Shown one piece after another: positions 25,031-33,386 of a stretch of DNA of 64,000 nucleotides (position 1 is its first letter; every line of letters starts with the position of its first letter). Both the position numbers and the translations under genes were made by a program. The notes below the pieces were generated by a model that saw nothing but the letters and a program-made list of their open reading frames with translations, made no database searches and was not told the DNA's origin. Source of the stretch: Sphingobium baderi (GTDB lineage: Bacteria > Pseudomonadota > Alphaproteobacteria > Sphingomonadales > Sphingomonadaceae); the NCBI RefSeq assembly GCF_001456115.1, contig NZ_CP013264.1, positions 1,162,001-1,226,000 of the forward strand. Reading direction: 5' to 3'.

Positions 25031-26056
25031 TCAGGCCGCCCGACGTTCGAGCGCGAAGGCCGCTTCTTCCATCAATTGCGCGATAATGGCGGCGACCGGT
25101 TCTTCCTTGCTGACCATGCCGACCGACTGACCGGCCATCAGCGATCCGCCCTCCACATCGCCATCGATCACGGCGCGGCGGAGCGCACCGGCCCAGTAAT
25201 GCTCGATCTGCAACTGCGCCTCATTCATATCGACCGCGCCGCTATCCAGCAGGTTGGCGACTTCCCGCTGCTTGGCGGTGAAGGCTTCGGTGCCCGCATT
25301 TTTGAGCGCGCGCACCGGGATGACCGGCAGGCGCGCGTCGATCTGGACGCTGGCGATGGCGTCGCGGGCGGAGGCGCGGAAGAAAGCCTTCTTGAACGCG
25401 GGATGGGCGATGCTCTCGCTCGCGCAGGCGAAGCGGGTGCCAAGCTGCACGCCAGCCGCGCCCATTTCCAGATAGCCCGCAATCGCTTCGCCCCGACCGA
25501 TGCCGCCAGCGACGAACACGGGAAGTTGCGGCGACATTTCCGGCAATATCTCCTGCGCCAGCACGCTGGTCGCGACCGGTCCGATATGGCCACCCGCCTC
25601 CATCCCCTCGATGATGAGCGCATCGACGCCCGAGCGCGCCAGCTTCTTCGCCAGCGACAAGGCGGGGGCAAAGCAGAGCAGCTTCGCGCCCTTGGCCTTG
25701 ATCGCCTCGATGCTGCCTTTGGGTGGCAGGCCGCCGGCCAGCACGACATGCCCCACATCATGCTTCGAACAAACCTCGATCAGTTCGAAAAGCTGGGGAT
25801 GCATGGTGATGAGGTTCACGCCGAAAGGCTTGTCCGTCAGCGCCTTGGTCGCCGCGATTTCCTTGTCGAGCAGGTCGGGCGTCATCGCGCCACAGGCGAT
25901 CACGCCAAAGCCGCCTGCATTGGAAATGGCCGAAACGAGATGGCGTTCGGACACCCAGCTCATCGCTCCGCAAAGGATTGCGGTTTCACAGCCCAGAAAT
26001 TCGGTGCCGCGTGCCATGAGGGACTGGAGCTTGGCGTTCGTCATATCGTGTTCCAT
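25031..26056 (-). CDS. NAD(P)H-dependent flavin oxidoreductase (nitronate monooxygenase family)
   Basis: A 341-residue FMN TIM-barrel enzyme of the NMO / enoyl-ACP-reductase-II family. Seen are LGCETAILCGAMSWVSERHL (about 21-40), AISNAGGFGVIACG (43-56), the central EGMEAGGHIGPV and the phosphate-binding VAGGIGRGEAI. The substrate could be a nitronate or an unsaturated acyl group; sequence alone does not decide. Two in-frame ATGs (26056 and 26044) are possible. It lies between lysC and the lipoprotein gene on the same strand. Confidence 0.88.
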   Translation of the reverse strand: MEHDMTNAKLQSLMARGTEFLGCETAILCGAMSWVSERHLVSAISNAGGFGVIACGAMTPDLLDKEIAATKALTDKPFGVNLITMHPQLFELIEVCSKHDVGHVVLAGGLPPKGSIEAIKAKGAKLLCFAPALSLAKKLARSGVDALIIEGMEAGGHIGPVATSVLAQEILPEMSPQLPVFVAGGIGRGEAIAGYLEMGAAGVQLGTRFACASESIAHPAFKKAFFRASARDAIASVQIDARLPVIPVRALKNAGTEAFTAKQREVANLLDSGAVDMNEAQLQIEHYWAGALRRAVIDGDVEGGSLMAGQSVGMVSKEEPVAAIIAQLMEEAAFALERRAA

Positions 26057-26064
26057 CGAATCAA

Positions 26065-26093
26065 AAGCCCCTCCCGTGTGAAGGGAGGGGTTT
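26065..26093 (-). terminator. GC-rich hairpin between lysC and the flavin oxidoreductase
   Basis: CCCCTCCC (26068-26075) and GGGAGGGG (26083-26090) pair, extended by three A-T or G-T pairs. Read on the minus strand the hairpin is followed by CTTTTGATT, so it can end the lysC transcript. Similar GGGAGGGG hairpins are frequent in sphingomonad genomes. Confidence 0.6.
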
Positions 26094-26155
26094 GGGATGG
26101 CAACGACCCAAAGCCGTCACCGGTTGATATTCTCTGAAGCGGAGAAATCCTCCGG

Positions 26156-27421
26156 TCAAGCTACCGGCGCATCAAGACCGTAGGCCGTGTGCAGCACGCG
26201 CACTGCCAGCTCCGTCTCGTCCTCGTCGATCAGCACGCTGACCTTGATCTCGCTGGTGGAGATGGCGAGGATGTTGATGCCGCGATCTGCCAACGACTGG
26301 AACATGGTGGAAGCCACACCAGCGTGGCTCTTCATGCCAACGCCCACGACACTGATCTTCGTAACCTTCGTATCGGGAATGATGCGATTGAAACCGATGG
26401 TTTCCTTCTGGCTTTCCAGTACGTCCAGCGCCCGCGCAAGGTCAGCGCCCGGCACGGTGAAGGTCACATCCGTCTCCCCCTTGTCGCGGCCGACATTCTG
26501 GATGATCATGTCTACATTGATCGCCGCTTCGGCCAGCGGGCCGAAGATATGGGCCACCGCGCCGGGACGATCGGGCACGCGGGTGATGGTGACCTTCGCC
26601 TCATTCTTGTCATGGGCGATGCCGGTGATGAGCTGACGTTCCATCTGGTTTTCCTTGAGCTTGGCTTCCAGTTCCTCCTCGCTGACGATCAGCGTGCCGG
26701 GGAGGTCTTCCTGGGTGGGATCATCGAAGGAGGAAAGCACCTGCACGACCACGCCTTCCTTCATGGCGAGGCCGACTGAGCGGGTCTGGAGCACCTTGGC
26801 GCCGACCGACGCCAGTTCCAGCATTTCCTCATAGGTGACGAGATCGAGCTTGCGCGCCCGCGCCACGATGCGGGGGTCGGTGGTGTAGACGCCGTCCACA
26901 TCGGTGTAGATGTCGCAGCGATCGGCCTTGAGCGCCGCGGCCACCGCGACCGCCGAGGTGTCGGACCCGCCACGGCCCAGCGTGGAGATGCGGCCATCTT
27001 CCATCATGCCCTGAAAGCCGGGGATCACCGCGACCGTGCCCGAACCCATGGACGCCAGGAGATCGCTGGTGTCGATTTCCCCGATCCGCGCCTTGCTATG
27101 CGCTTCGTTCGTGCGGATCGGAAGCTGCCAGCCGAGCCAACTGCGCGCGTTCACGCCCATGGCTTTGAGCGTCATGGCCAGCAGGCCGCTCGTCACCTGC
27201 TCGCCGCTGGCGACGACCACGTCATATTCTGCCGGATCGTAAAGCGCCGAGGCTTCCTTGCAGAAGCCGACCAGCCGGTCAGTCTCGCCCGCCATGGCGG
27301 AAACGACGACCGCGACTTCATTTCCCTGCTCGACCACATGCTTGACGCGGGCGGCCACATTGCGAATCCGCTCCATCCCCGCCATGGAGGTGCCGCCGAA
27401 CTTCATCACGATGCGCGCCAT
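26156..27421 (-). CDS. lysC: aspartate kinase
   Basis: Phosphorylates aspartate, the first step towards lysine, threonine, methionine and diaminopimelate. The 421-residue chain begins MARIVMKFGGTS (the ATP-site KFGGTS at 7-12), with the catalytic region TLGRGGSDTSA around 165-175. Two ACT domains lie at about 265-335 and 345-415 for feedback control. I use the ATG at 27421; the open frame above it overlaps ubiG. The gene is divergent from ubiG with a 35-bp spacer. ThrC of the same pathway is at 50.2 kb. Confidence 0.96.
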   Translation of the reverse strand: MARIVMKFGGTSMAGMERIRNVAARVKHVVEQGNEVAVVVSAMAGETDRLVGFCKEASALYDPAEYDVVVASGEQVTSGLLAMTLKAMGVNARSWLGWQLPIRTNEAHSKARIGEIDTSDLLASMGSGTVAVIPGFQGMMEDGRISTLGRGGSDTSAVAVAAALKADRCDIYTDVDGVYTTDPRIVARARKLDLVTYEEMLELASVGAKVLQTRSVGLAMKEGVVVQVLSSFDDPTQEDLPGTLIVSEEELEAKLKENQMERQLITGIAHDKNEAKVTITRVPDRPGAVAHIFGPLAEAAINVDMIIQNVGRDKGETDVTFTVPGADLARALDVLESQKETIGFNRIIPDTKVTKISVVGVGMKSHAGVASTMFQSLADRGINILAISTSEIKVSVLIDEDETELAVRVLHTAYGLDAPVA

Positions 27422-27456
27422 TTGCTTGTCGAGCCTGCCTGCTGGTAAGAAAGAAA

Positions 27457-28260
27457 ATGTCCCAAAAGGGCGAAACGGCGCTTCTCTTAGCAGCGGATAC
27501 GGATATGGCAAGCAGCCCAGACACAGCGATCAACGGGACAATCGATCCGAAGGAGGCCGCGCATTTCGGCGCGATGGCTGCCGAGTGGTGGGATCCGAAT
27601 GGCAGTAGCGCCATGCTGCACAAGCTGAACCCGGTGCGGTTGCGCTATATCCGGGAAGCCATCGACCGGCATTGGCCGGGAAAGGATCATTCTTTTCAGC
27701 CGCTTGCTGGCAAACGGGTGCTGGATGTGGGGTGCGGTGCGGGTCTGCTGGCGGAGCCGTTGGCACGCATGGGCGGGGCGGTGACGGCGCTGGATGCGGC
27801 CGAGGAAAATATCGCCGCGGCAATAGCCCATGCACAGCCGCAGGGTCTTTCCATCGACTATCGCGCGACTCCGGTGGAGCAATTGGCGGAGGGCGGATTC
27901 GATCTCGTCACCTCCATGGAAGTGATCGAGCATGTGGCCGATCCCGCCGTGTTTGTGGAAGCGGTGGCGGACAAGCTGGCGCCCGATGGCCTGATGATCC
28001 TTTCGACGCCCAATCGCACGCCCCTTTCCCGCGTCGCCATGATTACCATCGGCGAAAGCGTTGGCGGCATTCCCAAGGGCACGCATGACTGGAACAGGTT
28101 CCTCACGCCCGACGAGCTGACCGCGCTGCTGGAAGATGTCGGGCTGGAGGTGATCGATTCGAGCGGCCTCAGCTTCGATCCGCGTAAGGGCTTTGTGCTG
28201 ACGGAGAACAAGGCGATCAACTATCTGCTGACCGCCCGTCACCGTCAGGAGAACGGCTGA
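27457..28260 (+). CDS. ubiG: ubiquinone biosynthesis O-methyltransferase UbiG
   Basis: SAM-dependent enzyme carrying out both O-methylations in ubiquinone synthesis. Family text starts at TIDPKEAAHFGAMAAEWWDP and KLNPVRLRYI. The SAM site LDVGCGAGLLAEPLA (about 88-102) and the late motif TPNRTPLSRVAMITIGE are typical. The length is 267 residues from the ATG at 27457 or 251 from the ATG at 27505; neither has a decisive ribosome site. It is divergent from lysC, an order common in alphaproteobacteria. Confidence 0.94.
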   Translation: MSQKGETALLLAADTDMASSPDTAINGTIDPKEAAHFGAMAAEWWDPNGSSAMLHKLNPVRLRYIREAIDRHWPGKDHSFQPLAGKRVLDVGCGAGLLAEPLARMGGAVTALDAAEENIAAAIAHAQPQGLSIDYRATPVEQLAEGGFDLVTSMEVIEHVADPAVFVEAVADKLAPDGLMILSTPNRTPLSRVAMITIGESVGGIPKGTHDWNRFLTPDELTALLEDVGLEVIDSSGLSFDPRKGFVLTENKAINYLLTARHRQENG

Positions 28261-28273
28261 GAAACGGGAGGGG

Positions 28274-29107
28274 CTACAACCCTACCGCTTCGGCGCGGGC
28301 GACCAAGGCCTTCGCCTCCGCCACATGCATGGATTCGATCATGCGCCCTTCGAAGCGTTCGGCGCCGCCGGTCGCCGCTTCGATCAGGCGGCGGGCGTCT
28401 GCGACGGCCTGTGCGTCCGGGCCGAACACCTGATTGGCGACTGGCACCTGGCTGGGATGGATCAGCGTCTTGCCGTCGAACCCCAGGGTATGACCCGCGA
28501 CGCATTCCGCCTCGAACCCCGCTTCGTCGTCCAGTCGGTTGAACACGCCATCGAACACGGCGATCCCGGCCGCGCGGGCAGCGAGAATTACGGATTGCAG
28601 GGCCAGCGCGAGCCCCTCGCGGTTCGCCGATGCGGGGATGCCGATGTCTTGCCGCAGGTCGTTGGTGCCCATGAACAGTGCTGCCGTGCCTTCCCCCGCC
28701 GCGATTTGGGACGCGGCCAGTACGCCCTTGGCGCTTTCGATCATGGCGATGACCGGCTTTTGCGTGACGCTGAATACGTCCTTCACCTGTTTGGAATTTT
28801 CCACCTTGGGCAGCACGACATAGTCGACGCCGGACTGCTTGGCGGCGATCATTTCCATGCCGTGCCAGGGCGTGCCCTCGACATTGATCCGCAGCGCCGT
28901 CAGCCGATTTCCGAACCCCTCCGCCAAGGCTTCCAGAGCGCCGGCGCGCGCCTCTGCCTTTCTGTCGCCGGGCACTGCGTCCTCCAGGTCCAGGATCACG
29001 AGATCGCAGGGCAAGGTGCGGACCTTGGCAATGGCGCGAGCATTGGACGCAGGCAGAAACAGCAGCGAGCGGGCGTGGCGAAGCAACATGGCGGCAATCG
29101 ACTCCAT
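28274..29107 (-). CDS. HpcH/HpaI aldolase - citrate lyase (CitE-like) family protein
   Basis: A 277-residue TIM-barrel C-C lyase acting on acyl-CoA or 2-oxo acids. Seen are RSLLFLPASN at the start (about 12-21), LDLEDAVP (metal/substrate region, about 39-46), VLPKVEN, IAMIESAKGV with the metal-binding Glu, and GFDGKTLIHPSQV near the C-terminus. No citrate lyase partner genes (citD, citF) are present, so it is more likely a malyl/citramalyl-CoA lyase-type orphan. Starts at 29107 or 29089 are both plausible. Convergent with ubiG. Confidence 0.88.
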   Translation of the reverse strand: MESIAAMLLRHARSLLFLPASNARAIAKVRTLPCDLVILDLEDAVPGDRKAEARAGALEALAEGFGNRLTALRINVEGTPWHGMEMIAAKQSGVDYVVLPKVENSKQVKDVFSVTQKPVIAMIESAKGVLAASQIAAGEGTAALFMGTNDLRQDIGIPASANREGLALALQSVILAARAAGIAVFDGVFNRLDDEAGFEAECVAGHTLGFDGKTLIHPSQVPVANQVFGPDAQAVADARRLIEAATGGAERFEGRMIESMHVAEAKALVARAEAVGL

Positions 29108-29204
29108 GGAAGAACGGTTCTTGCGGCGGGTTTAGCCGGATTGGCTTCCCCCGTTAATCTTTTCACGTCATAGTCAATTTTGTTCGGGTTTGAGGGGAGG
29201 ACCT

Positions 29205-30167
29205 ATGGTGACGACATTCGCGCTCACGGTAACCTTGCTGGTGCTGTTCTATCTGGCGGCCAGTATCAAGGTAGTGCGGCAGGGCTATCAATATACGATC
29301 GAACGCTTTGGCCGTTTCACCGAGGTGGCGAAGCCCGGTCTTAATTTCTATCCCGCCTTCTTTTACGCTGTCGGTCGCAAGATCAACATGATGGAGCAGG
29401 TCGTCGACATTCCAGGGCAGGAGATCATCACCAAGGATAACGCCATGGTGTCGGTTGACGGGGTGGTGTTCTTTCAGGTGCTGGACGCGGCCAAGGCAGC
29501 CTATGAAGTGTCCGAACTCTATGTCGCGATCATGCAGCTTGCGACGACCAATTTGCGGACCGTCATGGGGTCGATGGACCTGGATGAGACCCTCTCCAAA
29601 CGTGACGAGATCAATGCGCGGCTGCTGTCCGTGGTCGATCATGCGACTAACGCCTGGGGCATCAAGATCACCCGAGTGGAACTCAAGGACATTCGCCCCC
29701 CCGCCGATATCGTCAACGCCATGGGCCGGCAGATGAAGGCCGAGCGCGAGAAGCGCGCCCTCATCCTGGAATCGGAAGGCTTGCGCGCGTCGGAGATCCT
29801 GAAAGCGGAGGGACAGAAGCAAAGCCAGATCCTTGAGGCCGAAGGCCGCCGCGAAGCCGCTTTCCGCGATGCCGAGGCCCGCGAGCGCGAGGCCGAAGCG
29901 GAGGCCAAGGCGACGCAGATGGTGTCCGACGCCATCGCCAATGGCAACGCACAGGCAATCAACTATTTCATCGCCCAGAAATATGTGGAAGCGGTCGGCC
30001 AGTTCGCCACGTCACCCAATGCCAAGACGATCCTGTTCCCGGTCGAAGCCACGCAGCTGATCGGAACGCTGGGCGGAATCGGCGAACTGGCGCGCGACGC
30101 GCTGGGCGGTGACAGGACGCCCCCTCCGCCGCCTCCGCCCGCGCCGCGTCGCGGGCCGTTCGAATAA
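29205..30167 (+). CDS. SPFH/band-7 membrane protein (stomatin/QmcA-like)
   Basis: A 320-residue membrane-anchored SPFH protein. One N-terminal helix (about 4-20) precedes the band-7 domain (about 22-185: VVRQGYQYTIERFGRF, SVDGVVFFQVLDAAKAAYEV, NLRTVMGSMDLDETLSKRD). A long charged coiled coil (about 185-250) with alternating Glu/Lys/Ala follows, then a Pro-rich tail. Such proteins form membrane rings linked to protease control and microdomains. GGGGAGG lies four bases before the ATG. The nfeD gene follows 12 bp later, the usual partner pair. Confidence 0.92.
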   Translation: MVTTFALTVTLLVLFYLAASIKVVRQGYQYTIERFGRFTEVAKPGLNFYPAFFYAVGRKINMMEQVVDIPGQEIITKDNAMVSVDGVVFFQVLDAAKAAYEVSELYVAIMQLATTNLRTVMGSMDLDETLSKRDEINARLLSVVDHATNAWGIKITRVELKDIRPPADIVNAMGRQMKAEREKRALILESEGLRASEILKAEGQKQSQILEAEGRREAAFRDAEAREREAEAEAKATQMVSDAIANGNAQAINYFIAQKYVEAVGQFATSPNAKTILFPVEATQLIGTLGGIGELARDALGGDRTPPPPPPPAPRRGPFE

Positions 30168-30179
30168 GGAGCGGAGCCG

Positions 30180-30623
30180 ATGGATATGTTGGCGATGCTG
30201 GAGGACCATTGGTGGTGGCTGATCTTCGCCGCGCTGCTGGGTATCGGCGAGGTGCTGTTGCCCGGCGTGTTCCTGATCTGGATCGCAATCGCGGCGGCGA
30301 TCACGGGGCTGGCGGCGCTGGCACTGCCGATCGGGGTGCCGTTGCAGTTCCTGATTTTCGCGCTGCTTTGCCTGATTGCGGTGTGGGGCGGACGGCGATG
30401 GTATGCGGCCAATCCAGTGTCGTCGGAAGACCCGTTGCTCAATGATCGCACCGCCCGGCTGATCGGAGAGGTCGTGACCGTGGTCGAAGCGATCGACAAC
30501 GGGCGAGGGCGCGTGAAGGTGGGGGACGGCGTATGGTCGTGCCGTGGCCCGGAAGCGCCAGCGGGAGCGCGGGTAAGGATCGTCGGCGCGGACGCCTCCG
30601 TGCTTCAGGTGGAACTGGCCTGA
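30180..30623 (+). CDS. NfeD family membrane protein, partner of the SPFH protein
   Basis: A 147-residue NfeD-short protein: two or three membrane helices (about 10-75, HHWWWLIFAALLGIGEVLLP-like text) followed by an OB-fold domain (about 85-147; LIGEVVTVVEAIDNGRGRVKVGDGVWSCRG). NfeD proteins interact with their adjacent SPFH proteins. It is 12 bp downstream of the band-7 gene with AAGGAG before the ATG, so the two form one operon. Confidence 0.92.
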   Translation: MDMLAMLEDHWWWLIFAALLGIGEVLLPGVFLIWIAIAAAITGLAALALPIGVPLQFLIFALLCLIAVWGGRRWYAANPVSSEDPLLNDRTARLIGEVVTVVEAIDNGRGRVKVGDGVWSCRGPEAPAGARVRIVGADASVLQVELA

Positions 30624-30837
30624 GCAGCAGCGGTTCATTTCGTATAATTCGCGTGGCCCCGATTCTATTCGACTTTCGGATGAGACGCGAGGGCCGACTA
30701 TACCAAAGAGCCGGACGGATACGGGCATGACGCTACCGCTGTAGGAAAGCGGCCATCGCGGGTGCGTGCGCGATATGCTATTTTCCGGCCGCCATCGCCC
30801 GGCCGCCAGAGTCGGACGTGACGAGAGGAGCGCAGCC

Positions 30838-31899
30838 ATGTCCGCACCGATCGACGAAACGAAACTTCACGCCTTTGTTGGAAAGATGCTGGGCGATCTG
30901 GGCGGCGCGATGAGCGTGCCGACGGTGCGGCTGGGTGCGCGGCTGGGGCTGTTCGATGCGCTGGCGCAGGCACCCGCCACCGCTGCTGAACTGGCGCGGC
31001 GAGCGGGCGGCCTGCATGAGCGCTATGTGCGAGAATGGGCGCTGGCGCAGGCGGCGAACGGCTATGTCGATTATGACCCGGCCACGGAACAGTTTAGCCT
31101 GTCGCCCGAACAGGCGATGGTGTTCCATGATCCCGATAGCCCCGTCTATCTGATCGCGGCGTTCGAGATGGTGGCCGCGATGATCGAGGCGGAGCCTAAG
31201 GTGGAGGAATGTTTCCGCCACGGAACCGGCGTGCGCTGGGGCGATCATGCGGGATGCCTGTTCTGCGCGACGGGCGCTTTCTTCCGGCCCGGTTACCTCA
31301 ATAATATCGTCCAGACGTGGATTCCCGCGCTCGATGGCGTGGAAGCGAGGCTGCGGGAAGGCGCGAAGGTCGCTGATGTCGGGTGCGGCGTGGGCTTTTC
31401 GACGCTGCTGATGGCGCAGGCTTATCCACAAAGCCGCTTCACCGGCTATGATTTCCACGAACCGTCCATTGAGGAAGCGCGGCGTCATGCACAGGCGCAT
31501 GGCTTGGGCGACCGGGTGCGTTTCGAGGTGTCGACCGCGAAGGATGTGGCTGGGCGGGATTTCGACCTTGTCACCATGTATGACTGTTTGCACGACATGG
31601 GCGACCCGCGCGGCTGCGCGGCTCATATGCGGCGGATATTGGCGCCGGGGGGAAGCTGGATGATCATCGAGCCGGTGGCCGGGGACCGGCCGGAGGAAAA
31701 TCTCAATCCGGTCGGGCGCTTATATTATAATGCGTCCACGATGATCTGCGTGCCGACGTCGCTCGATCAGGAAGTGGGTGAAGCATTGGGCGCGCAGGCC
31801 GGGGAAGCCCGGTTGTCGCAGATCGTCCGCGAGGGCGGTTTCGAAAATGTCCGGCGCGCGGCGGAAGGGCCATTCAACATGGTGCTGGAGGCGCGGTAG
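30838..31899 (+). CDS. class I SAM-dependent methyltransferase with N-terminal winged helix
   Basis: A 353-residue protein of the Rv2258c-like group. The N-terminal part (about 1-90) is a winged-helix/dimerisation domain (VRLGARLGLFDALAQAP, RYVREWALAQAANGY). The C-terminal Rossmann domain holds the SAM motif VADVGCGVGFSTLLM (about 179-193), FTGYDFHEPS, and MYDCLHDMGDP. The substrate is a small molecule of unknown type. GAGAGGAG precedes the ATG at 30838; an upstream start is not supported. The 214-bp gap before it shows no other gene. Confidence 0.87.
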   Translation: MSAPIDETKLHAFVGKMLGDLGGAMSVPTVRLGARLGLFDALAQAPATAAELARRAGGLHERYVREWALAQAANGYVDYDPATEQFSLSPEQAMVFHDPDSPVYLIAAFEMVAAMIEAEPKVEECFRHGTGVRWGDHAGCLFCATGAFFRPGYLNNIVQTWIPALDGVEARLREGAKVADVGCGVGFSTLLMAQAYPQSRFTGYDFHEPSIEEARRHAQAHGLGDRVRFEVSTAKDVAGRDFDLVTMYDCLHDMGDPRGCAAHMRRILAPGGSWMIIEPVAGDRPEENLNPVGRLYYNASTMICVPTSLDQEVGEALGAQAGEARLSQIVREGGFENVRRAAEGPFNMVLEAR

Positions 31900-31964
31900 A
31901 GCTGGTTTCTGCTTTTGTGGACGTGACGCGATGACCTCGTCAACTTGAAGTCCATTTCGCCGAA

Positions 31965-32501
31965 TCAAGGTTTCCGCAGGGCAGGCACGGTGCGCGCGGC
32001 TTCTTCCGGCGTGATGCCCGGCGGCGGCGCAGCGGCGACCTGTTCTTCGCCGCGCATGATCCGCCCCGCGCGCTGGATCGCGCCGCGCAGCCGGGGATAG
32101 ATGCCGCAGCGGCAGAGGTTGGTGATCGCCGCGTCGATCTCCTCGTCGCTCGGATCGCTGTTCCGCCGCAGCAGCACGGACGCCGCCATCACCATGCCGG
32201 GAATGCAATATCCGCATTGCGATACATTTTCCGCCGCGAAAGCCTGTTGCACCGGATGCCCCCGATCGGGCGAAAGTGCTTCGATGGTGGTGACGAATCG
32301 GCCTTCGGTTTGGGCGATGCTGACCTGGCAGGACCGCACGGCTTCCCCATCTATGTCCACCGTGCAGGCCCCGCAATCGCCGGTGCCGCATCCATATTTG
32401 GTGCCTGTCAGGTTCGACGCGTCGCGCAGCGCCCAGAGCAGCGGCGTGGCGGGGTCCATGCGATATTGCACCGGCCGGTCATTCACTGTGAAGCGCGTCA
32501 T
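31965..32501 (-). CDS. (2Fe-2S)-binding subunit of a molybdenum hydroxylase (IorA-like), orphan
   Basis: A 178-residue protein of the xanthine-oxidase small-subunit family. The plant-type cluster is bound by YGCGTGDCGACTV (C38, C43, C46) plus the Cys near 58. The second, all-helical domain has CGYCIPGM and LCRCGIYPRLR. Such subunits normally pair with a large molybdopterin subunit, which is absent nearby. Instead the gene overlaps a DUF2721 gene by four bases. The C-terminal ~25 residues are a Pro/Ala-rich extension. Confidence 0.9.
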   Translation of the reverse strand: MTRFTVNDRPVQYRMDPATPLLWALRDASNLTGTKYGCGTGDCGACTVDIDGEAVRSCQVSIAQTEGRFVTTIEALSPDRGHPVQQAFAAENVSQCGYCIPGMVMAASVLLRRNSDPSDEEIDAAITNLCRCGIYPRLRGAIQRAGRIMRGEEQVAAAPPPGITPEEAARTVPALRKP

Positions 32502-32983
32502 TGTCCCTCCGCCGCCTCTTCATCTTCGGCCTTGTGATAAAGCACTTCGTTGCGAATATGGATGGTGCGCGACGCCAGCCGGATTTCCTGGATGAAAGTG
32601 GCGAAGGCAGCCGCCAGCAAGACCATCGCCAGGCTGAACAGGATCGCGATGATCCTGCCCAGATGCGCGTCGAACAGTTCCGCCGCGAACAGCAGGATGA
32701 CGACCAGGCAGATGGCGCAGGCACTGGCGACCGATAGGAAAATCGCGATGTTGACGACGCTCATCCGCCGGTCGAGCACCCGGATTTCGCTCACCATCCG
32801 GTCATGTTCCTGGCCGCGCGTGGACAGCACCAGCTTTTCCACCATCCGCGCCCGGTCGATGATGCGCGCCAGCCGTCCCACGCACACGTTCAGGAACGCG
32901 CCGATGCCCGCCAGCAGGAACACCGGCGCCAGCGCGAGCTGGATCGTCTGCGCGACCTGCGAAACCTGCGGCAGGGGGATCAT
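32498..32983 (-). CDS. DUF2721 membrane protein
   Basis: A 161-residue membrane protein of the DUF2721 family. The N-terminal hydrophobic segment (about 9-33, ALAPVFLLAGIGAFLNV) is followed by a charged amphipathic stretch RLARIIDRARMVEKL. Two close membrane helices lie at about 76-120, and the C-terminal tail is acidic. Function is unknown. Start and stop overlap both neighbours by four bases (DUF2061 upstream, 2Fe-2S protein downstream), indicating one coupled transcript. Confidence 0.85.
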   Translation of the reverse strand: MIPLPQVSQVAQTIQLALAPVFLLAGIGAFLNVCVGRLARIIDRARMVEKLVLSTRGQEHDRMVSEIRVLDRRMSVVNIAIFLSVASACAICLVVILLFAAELFDAHLGRIIAILFSLAMVLLAAAFATFIQEIRLASRTIHIRNEVLYHKAEDEEAAEGQ

Positions 32984-33258
32984 GTGGGTACGCTGTCCTG
33001 TTGGGGCAGCACGTCCCCCTTATCTTCCTCCGGCTCCGCCTTTGGCAGGCCCCAGCCAACCTGGGCCCATGCGCGTTCGTGGAAATAATAAAGCAGGATC
33101 TTGGTGACCACCTCGGTCGACGCGATCGCGCCAGCCGCCTTCACGTCGTGCGTGAAGAGAAGGCCCAGCACAAAAGTGTCGATGCTGCCCAGTGTGCGCC
33201 AGCTTATCGCTTTCATCAGCGATCGGGGATTGGACTCCTTGCCGCGAAACAACAGCAT
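32980..33258 (-). CDS. DUF2061 membrane protein
   Basis: A 92-residue protein with the DUF2061 pattern: SLMKAISWRTLGSIDTFVLGLLFT (two parts: SLMKAISWRTLGSID then TFVLGLLFT, about 13-36) and STEVVTKILLYYFHERAWAQVGWG (about 47-70, again best read as two short motifs). It forms a small two-helix membrane domain with an acidic tail. Function is unknown; some homologues are fused to sulfate-assimilation enzymes. It is first of three overlapping genes, 128 bp downstream of the aminotransferase gene. Confidence 0.85.
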   Translation of the reverse strand: MLLFRGKESNPRSLMKAISWRTLGSIDTFVLGLLFTHDVKAAGAIASTEVVTKILLYYFHERAWAQVGWGLPKAEPEEDKGDVLPQQDSVPT

Positions 33259-33386
33259 ATTCCGGTCACATCCCCTCGAAACCTGCGCCAGCCCCCGGAC
33301 GCTGCGCCCGCATATCCACCATCATTGCCGCGCGGGCAAGGGCCAGCTATCGTGCCGATGCCAGCCCCGTCGCGGAAAAGGGAGGA

